Source of the DNA: Actinophytocola sp963729115
Lineage (GTDB): Bacteria; Actinomycetota; Actinomycetes; Mycobacteriales; Pseudonocardiaceae
DNA: 64,000 bases
Assembly: GCA_963729115.1 (NCBI GenBank)
Contig: CAVSMR010000012.1
Location: 1-64,000 of the forward strand
Direction: 5' to 3'
Translations under genes and position numbers: made by a program
Notes under the pieces: model-generated
What the model was told of the DNA's origin: nothing
Seen by the model: the letters and a program-made list of their open reading frames with translations, nothing else
The model's database searches: none
Shown: positions 60,276 to 64,000 of the stretch, piece by piece
How positions within the stretch are numbered: the first letter of the stretch is position 1
Layout: each line of letters begins with the position of its first letter

Positions 60276-61118
60276 ATGGCGATCACCCGGCTGTCGAGCG
60301 CGCCGAAGCTCGCGACCCTGTACCCGAAGGCGGTGCTGTCCGGGTTCCGGCGCAAGGGCGGCGAGCTGCCGGACACGGCGTACTCGCTCGCCGGCGTGCG
60401 GGCCGATCCCGGACACCTGGCCGCGTACGACAAGGTCTGCGGGTTCCGCCTCGGCGACGAGCTGCCGGCGACCTACCCGCACATGCTGACCTTTCCCTTG
60501 CAGGTCAAGCTGATGACCGCGGGCGACTTCCCCTTCCCGCTGGCCGGCTCGGTGCACGTGGCGAACCGGATCACGCAGTCCCGCCCGCTCTCGCTCGGCG
60601 ACGAGCTGGAACTGCGCGCCCACGTGGCGAACCTGCGGGACCACCCGCGCGGCAGGCAGTTCGACATGATCTCCGAGGCGCTGGTCGGCGGCGAGGTCGT
60701 GTGGACCGACGTGTCGACCTACCTGCGGCGCGGCGGTGACACCGATACCGGCGCCGCGGAACCGAAGGAGCGCCGCGAGCCGCCGGAGCCGACCGCGGTC
60801 TGGGCGGTGCCCGATGACATCGGCCGGCGCTACGCCGAGGTGTCCGGCGACCGCAACCCGATCCACCTCCACAAGCTGACCGCGAAGCTGTTCGGCTACC
60901 GGCGAGCCATCGCACACGGCATGTGGACGAAGGCACGCTGCCTGGCCGCGTTCGAGGGCCGGCTGCCGGACGCGTTCACCGTGGACGTCCGGTTCAAGAC
61001 ACCGGTGCTGCTGCCCTCGAAGGTGGGCTTCGCCGCGACACCGGACGGCGACGGGTGGCGGTTCGAGCTGTTCGGTGCCCGCAACGGAAAGCCCCACCTG
61101 GAGGGCACGGTCGCGTAG
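60276..61118 (+). CDS. htdX: MaoC-type (3R)-hydroxyacyl dehydratase, HtdX-like
   Basis: 280 aa. A double hot-dog fold. The catalytic hydratase motif is in the C-terminal half (YAEVSGDRNPIHLHKLTAKL, GYRRAIAHGMW), and the N-terminal half is a non-catalytic hot-dog. It dehydrates 3-hydroxyacyl-CoA formed by the upstream reductase. It is transcribed with fabG4 with no gap. Confidence 0.92.
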   Translation: MAITRLSSAPKLATLYPKAVLSGFRRKGGELPDTAYSLAGVRADPGHLAAYDKVCGFRLGDELPATYPHMLTFPLQVKLMTAGDFPFPLAGSVHVANRITQSRPLSLGDELELRAHVANLRDHPRGRQFDMISEALVGGEVVWTDVSTYLRRGGDTDTGAAEPKERREPPEPTAVWAVPDDIGRRYAEVSGDRNPIHLHKLTAKLFGYRRAIAHGMWTKARCLAAFEGRLPDAFTVDVRFKTPVLLPSKVGFAATPDGDGWRFELFGARNGKPHLEGTVA

Positions 61119-61155
61119 CCGGTTTTTGTCGGTGGCCGCCGCTAGCGTCCGCGGC

Positions 61156-61860
61156 ATGAACCGAACGGACCGGTTGTACGCCATCGTCGAGGATCTCCGC
61201 GCGGTCGCGCCGCGGCGGCGGTCGGCGCGGTGCCTGGCGGAGCGGTACGAGGTCAGCGTGCGCACGATCGAGCGGGACATCGGCGCGCTCCAGCAGGCGG
61301 GCGTGCCGATCTACGCGGACCTCGGCCGCCGGGGCGGGTACACGCTGGACCCGGCGATGACGTTGCCACCGCTGAACTTCACGCCCGCCGAGGCGGTGGC
61401 GGTGTCGGTGGCCTTACGCGGCGCGGCCGGCTCGCCGTTCGCCCGCGAGGCGCAGAGCGCCCTGCACAAGATCATGTCCGCGATGCCGGCGCGGCACACG
61501 TCGGCGGCTCTCGATCTCGCCGAGCGCGTGCAGTTTCTGGCCCGGCCGGACGCCGCCGAGCCCGAGGGCATCCCGCTCGTCATCGAGGACGCGGTCGCCG
61601 GGAGGCGGGTGCTGCGCATCGACTACGTCGACAAGTTCGGCGTGCCGACCGAGCGTGCGGTCGAGCCGGTCATGTTCCTGGCGGGCACGCACGGCTGGTA
61701 CCTCGTGGGCTGGTGCCGGTTACGCGACGACCTGCGCGCGTTCCGGATGGACCGGATCGTCACCTGCCACGACACCGGCGAGCCGGCGCCCGCGCGGCCC
61801 GCCGACGCGATCTCGATGAAGCTGCCGGACCACATGAAGAAGGTGGCCGCATTGGTCTGA
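61156..61860 (+). CDS. YafY-type HTH/WYL-domain regulator
   Basis: 234 aa. An N-terminal HTH_11 (RLYAIVEDLRAVAPRRRSAR, RYEVSVRTIERDIGALQQAG) is followed by a WYL domain (LRIDYVDKFGVPTERAVEPV, HGWYLVGWCRLRDDLRAFRM). WYL domains sense ligands, often nucleic acids or nucleotides. It precedes the VOC gene by 67 bp and probably controls it. This pairing is common in actinobacteria. Confidence 0.9.
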   Translation: MNRTDRLYAIVEDLRAVAPRRRSARCLAERYEVSVRTIERDIGALQQAGVPIYADLGRRGGYTLDPAMTLPPLNFTPAEAVAVSVALRGAAGSPFAREAQSALHKIMSAMPARHTSAALDLAERVQFLARPDAAEPEGIPLVIEDAVAGRRVLRIDYVDKFGVPTERAVEPVMFLAGTHGWYLVGWCRLRDDLRAFRMDRIVTCHDTGEPAPARPADAISMKLPDHMKKVAALV

Positions 61861-61927
61861 AAACACCGACAGGGTGTTGTCGCGAAGCCGCCCGATCCTG
61901 GTGTCACCAACTGATGAGGAGGATCTG

Positions 61928-62296
61928 ATGACGCACGGAATGGTCGGCTGGGTGCAGGTGGACACCGACGACCCCGAGGCAGCGAAGCGGTTCTACGGCG
62001 GGCTGTTCGACTGGACGTTCGCCGCCGACCCCAACAGCGGCGGCAAGTACCACGTCGTCACCCCGGCCGGCGCCGACGCGCCGCACGGCGGCATCCTCGA
62101 CACCGGCGGCGACTCGCCGAACCAGGCCACGTTCTCCGTCGAAGTGCCCGACGTCGCGGCGGCTATCGCGGCCGCCGAACGGCTCGGCGGGAAGGTGGTG
62201 TCCGGACCGACGACGCTGCCATCCGGCCTGGTCACCGCGGACCTGGTGGACCCGGCGGGCAACCCGGTCGGCGTGTTCGCCCCGCCCGGGAGCTAG
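61928..62296 (+). CDS. VOC-superfamily (glyoxalase-like) protein
   Basis: 122 aa from ATG 61928 behind GAGGAGG. One VOC domain: GWVQVDTDDPEAAKRFYGGL, FDWTF, and the C-terminal strand ADLVDPAGNPVGVFAPP. The metal-ligand pattern is incomplete, so it may be a binding or resistance protein rather than a glyoxalase. The TAG stop lies in a CTAG duplicated on the far side of an IS481 fragment. Confidence 0.9.
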   Translation: MTHGMVGWVQVDTDDPEAAKRFYGGLFDWTFAADPNSGGKYHVVTPAGADAPHGGILDTGGDSPNQATFSVEVPDVAAAIAAAERLGGKVVSGPTTLPSGLVTADLVDPAGNPVGVFAPPGS

Positions 62297-62655
62297 TCGG
62301 CTTCGTAGCGGCGGATCGGTTCGCCGGTGGTGCGGTCGACATGCCAGCGCCGGTTGATCCGGCAGGCGACCAGGATTCCGGTGCACCGTCGAGGGGGCGA
62401 GCCCGACCCGGTCGGCGATCGCGACCGGGCCCAGGCGCTGCTTCCAGCGCACGTGCATCACCCGGCGCAGCACCGGCAACGGCGTTCGGCGCGGCGAGTG
62501 GTGCGGCCGCGAGGACCGGGCACTCATCCCGGCGACACCAGACTCTGCATGGCGGCGAGCCCACCGGGTCGCGGTCGGCCGCGACACCTGGAACCGCTCC
62601 GCGGCCCTCGCGATCGGCCAGCCCTGCTCGACCTGCCCGATCAGTACAGCTAGTC
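62291..62655. repeat. 8-bp direct repeat AGCTAGTC flanking the second IS481 fragment
   Basis: Copies at 62291-62298 and 62648-62655. The core GCTAGT fits the NCTAGN target rule. The left copy gives the VOC stop codon. The right copy gives the TetR stop codon on the minus strand. Confidence 0.7.
62298..62648 (-). mobile_element. IS481-family remnant (transposase N-terminal half)
   Basis: Reading leftward from the right edge: VLIGQVEQGWPIARAAERFQ, VSRPTATRWARRHAESGVAG, SSRPHHSPRRTPLPVLRRVM, then RWKQRLGPVAIADRVGLAPS and TVHR. One extra base at 62377 shifts the frame, after which ILVACRINRRWHVDRTTGEP and IRRYE follow. This matches IS481-type transposases up to just before the first catalytic aspartate. 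The first few codons and all downstream sequence are missing. No terminal inverted repeats are seen. Confidence 0.85.
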
Positions 62656-63288
62656 CGCGGGGTGCCAGGTGTTGCCCTCGACGAGGCCGCCGAAGCCCAT
62701 CCAGGCGAGGTTCATCAGCCTGGACGCGACGGCCTTGCTGGGCACGTCCGGATGGTCGAGCCACCAGTCGGCGAGCGACTCGGCGGCCCCGACCAGCGCG
62801 GCGGCGAGGGCCTCGGTGGCGTTGTCGTCGAGGCCCTGCTTCGTCGCCACGCGCACGAGCAGCGTGTCGACCAGGCTGATCGCGCGGTGGCGCATGGCGA
62901 GGAGCTCCTCGCTGAACGGGCCGCCCTGGGAGATCGCCTGCCGGTGCAGCACCTGCCAGCCCTCGCGCTGGTCGCCGACGAAGTCGAAGAACGCGCGCAG
63001 GCCGTGCCAGAGCTGCATGTCCGGTGGCAGCTCGGCCCGCACCCCGCGGGTGACCGCCTCGAGCAGGTTGGCCGCCTCGCGGTGGATGCACGCGGCGAAG
63101 AGGTCTTCCTTGGACCCGAGGTAGGCGTAGATCATCGGCTTGGAGACGCCCGCGACGTCGGAGATCTCGTCCATCGACGCGCTGTGGTACCCGCGCTCGG
63201 AGAACACCCGGACCGCGGCGTCGAGGATCTGCCGCTCACGCACCTCGCGGGGCAGGCGCTTGACCCGCCGCCGCTCTTCAACCGTCAC
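62650..63288 (-). CDS. TetR-family regulator
   Basis: 212 aa, GTG start. The helix-turn-helix is at about residues 14-60 (REVRERQILDAAVRVFSERG, ASMDEISDVAGVSKPMIYAY). The C-terminal domain is typical of lipid-responsive TetR proteins (WQVLHRQAISQGGPFSEELL). It resembles the regulator encoded near fadA2-fabG4 in mycobacteria. Sites related to the fadA2/fabG4 palindrome lie 32-61 bp upstream of its start, so it is the likely regulator of both. Confidence 0.9.
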   Translation of the reverse strand: MTVEERRRVKRLPREVRERQILDAAVRVFSERGYHSASMDEISDVAGVSKPMIYAYLGSKEDLFAACIHREAANLLEAVTRGVRAELPPDMQLWHGLRAFFDFVGDQREGWQVLHRQAISQGGPFSEELLAMRHRAISLVDTLLVRVATKQGLDDNATEALAAALVGAAESLADWWLDHPDVPSKAVASRLMNLAWMGFGGLVEGNTWHPAD

Positions 63289-63319
63289 TGGTCCTCCCGC
63301 GCCGTCCCCGCCAGGGTAC

Positions 63320-63349
63320 CTACCGGGACGTAGTGTTACCGGTGAGTAG
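63320..63349. promoter_or_regulatory. Two adjacent operator-like sites in the TetR/SCP2 divergent promoter
   Basis: CTACCGGGACGTAG (63320-63333) and TTACCGGTGAGTAG (63336-63349) match the core CTACTCGCGAGTAG at 9 and 10 of 14 positions by my count. They sit between the divergent starts at 63288 and 63360. Confidence 0.5.
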
Positions 63350-63359
63350 ACAATGGGAC

Positions 63360-63977
63360 ATGCGATTCAGGCGGAAGGGCCGACGCCAGGCGGACCCGGA
63401 GGCGGCCGGGCCGGCCGAGGCACCGGGCGTCGACATCGACGCGTTCGCCCGCGCGGTCGACCCGCGGCGCCTGGACGAGACGCAGTTCGTGCAGCTCGTC
63501 GACGTGCTCGACATGCTGGGCCGGACCGGCACCGGCATCGAGCTGGCCAGAATGAGCACGCGAACGTTCGTCTGGTTCGTCTCCCGGGCGTCGACCACGC
63601 AGCTCGAGCAGCTGATGGCGCACGACCACCTGCGACACGTGGTCTTCGGCGAGATCTTCCGCCGGATGAGCGAGCACCTGGACCCGGTCCGCGCCGCAAG
63701 CCTGCGCGCGGTGGTCCACTGGCGCTTCACGGGCGGCACCGGCCACGGCGGCTACGACCGCTTCCAGACCCTGATCGAGTCCGGCGCGTGCACCTCGGCC
63801 CGCCACCCGACCGCCGACGCCCGCGTAACGCTGACCCTCTCCCCGGTCGACTTCCTCCGCGCGGTCACCGGCACCGTCAATGTGGCGATGCTCTTCATGC
63901 GCGGCAAGATCAAGGTCCGCGGCGACATCGCATTCGCCGCCGGCCTGATCAACTACTTCGACCTGCCGAAACCCTAG
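63360..63977 (+). CDS. SCP2-type sterol-transfer-like protein
   Basis: 205 aa from ATG 63360, with in-frame GTG codons at 63333 and 63342 as alternatives. After a basic start (MRFRRKGRRQ) and a helical region, the second half has the SCP2 pattern (ARVTLTLSPVDFLRAVTGTV, LFMRGKIKVRGDIAFAAGLI). SCP2 domains bind lipids or acyl-CoA. The divergent arrangement with the TetR gene and shared operators suggests it belongs to the same lipid regulon. Confidence 0.78.
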   Translation: MRFRRKGRRQADPEAAGPAEAPGVDIDAFARAVDPRRLDETQFVQLVDVLDMLGRTGTGIELARMSTRTFVWFVSRASTTQLEQLMAHDHLRHVVFGEIFRRMSEHLDPVRAASLRAVVHWRFTGGTGHGGYDRFQTLIESGACTSARHPTADARVTLTLSPVDFLRAVTGTVNVAMLFMRGKIKVRGDIAFAAGLINYFDLPKP

Positions 63978-64000
63978 GAAAGCCCCGACGACCCCGGAGT

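Noticed and set aside
61904..63091. 395-codon minus-strand frame spanning the TetR gene, IS481 fragment and VOC gene
   Set aside because: A chance fusion of frames. Only the middle part matches a real family (IS481), and TetR and VOC are in other frames.

Overview
The window is high-GC (roughly 70% or more) actinobacterial chromosome, most likely from the Pseudonocardiaceae (Amycolatopsis or Saccharothrix type). Three things point there. GTG starts and 1-4 nt gene overlaps are very common. The block ino1 / PadR gene / DUF5318 gene / ponA-type PBP / GT87 gene / rpsF-ssb-rpsR-rplI / dnaB keeps the order known from the mycobacterial Rv0046c-Rv0058 region, with genes inserted and strands changed. 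A second mycobacterial-type block, fadA2-fabG4-htdX, is also present. No tRNA, rRNA, CRISPR array or prophage was seen.

Layout. 0-8 kb: a cut-off DUF5655 gene and a gene-poor stretch with transposase debris, then a minus-strand run (AI-2E-type permease, histidine kinase, response regulator, DUF1707 protein, threonine dehydrogenase, Kbl, small membrane protein). 8-12.3 kb: two exported proteins, one of 1080 aa with about 13 chaplin-like repeats. 12.3-15.8 kb: dnaB and the rpsF operon, separated by a 500 bp gap full of DnaA-box-like 9-mers. 15.8-27 kb: envelope genes (anchored protein, nfo, two GT87 glycosyltransferases, bifunctional PBP, DUF5318), PadR regulator and ino1. 27-32.7 kb: ECF sigma and partner, SDR, amidohydrolase, a nitric-oxide-synthase-like heme protein lacking the arginine-binding residues, trmB and an unknown gene. 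33-36.8 kb: ABC-2 exporter beside a two-component system. 36.8-43.1 kb: an overlapping operon of membrane protein, GntR repressor, dynamin-like GTPase, GrpE-like protein and second dynamin-like GTPase, followed by an acidic DxDGDG-repeat protein. 43-49 kb: pckG, an ECF42-type sigma with its DGPF partner, an AhpD-like protein and a MarR-GNAT fusion. 49-55 kb: overlapping GH38 alpha-mannosidase, rotamase-like protein and ROK kinase genes. 55-64 kb: small conserved gene, AAA ATPase, fadA2/fabG4/htdX, WYL regulator, VOC protein, TetR regulator and an SCP2-like protein.

How parts work together. The 36.8-42.3 kb operon carries a canonical -35 box and a perfect 9-8-9 inverted repeat in front of its first gene, and encodes its own YtrA-type repressor, so it looks like an autoregulated envelope-stress module built on a dynamin pair. 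A 16-bp palindrome lies in the divergent fadA2/fabG4 promoter, and two related sites lie in front of the nearby TetR gene, so that TetR probably controls this lipid locus and itself. Two fragments of IS481-family transposase genes sit between convergent gene pairs. Each is flanked by a perfect direct repeat containing CTAG, and in both cases the two CTAG copies supply the stop codons of the two flanking genes.

Limits: all family calls are by eye from translated motifs. No search, alignment or structure prediction was run.
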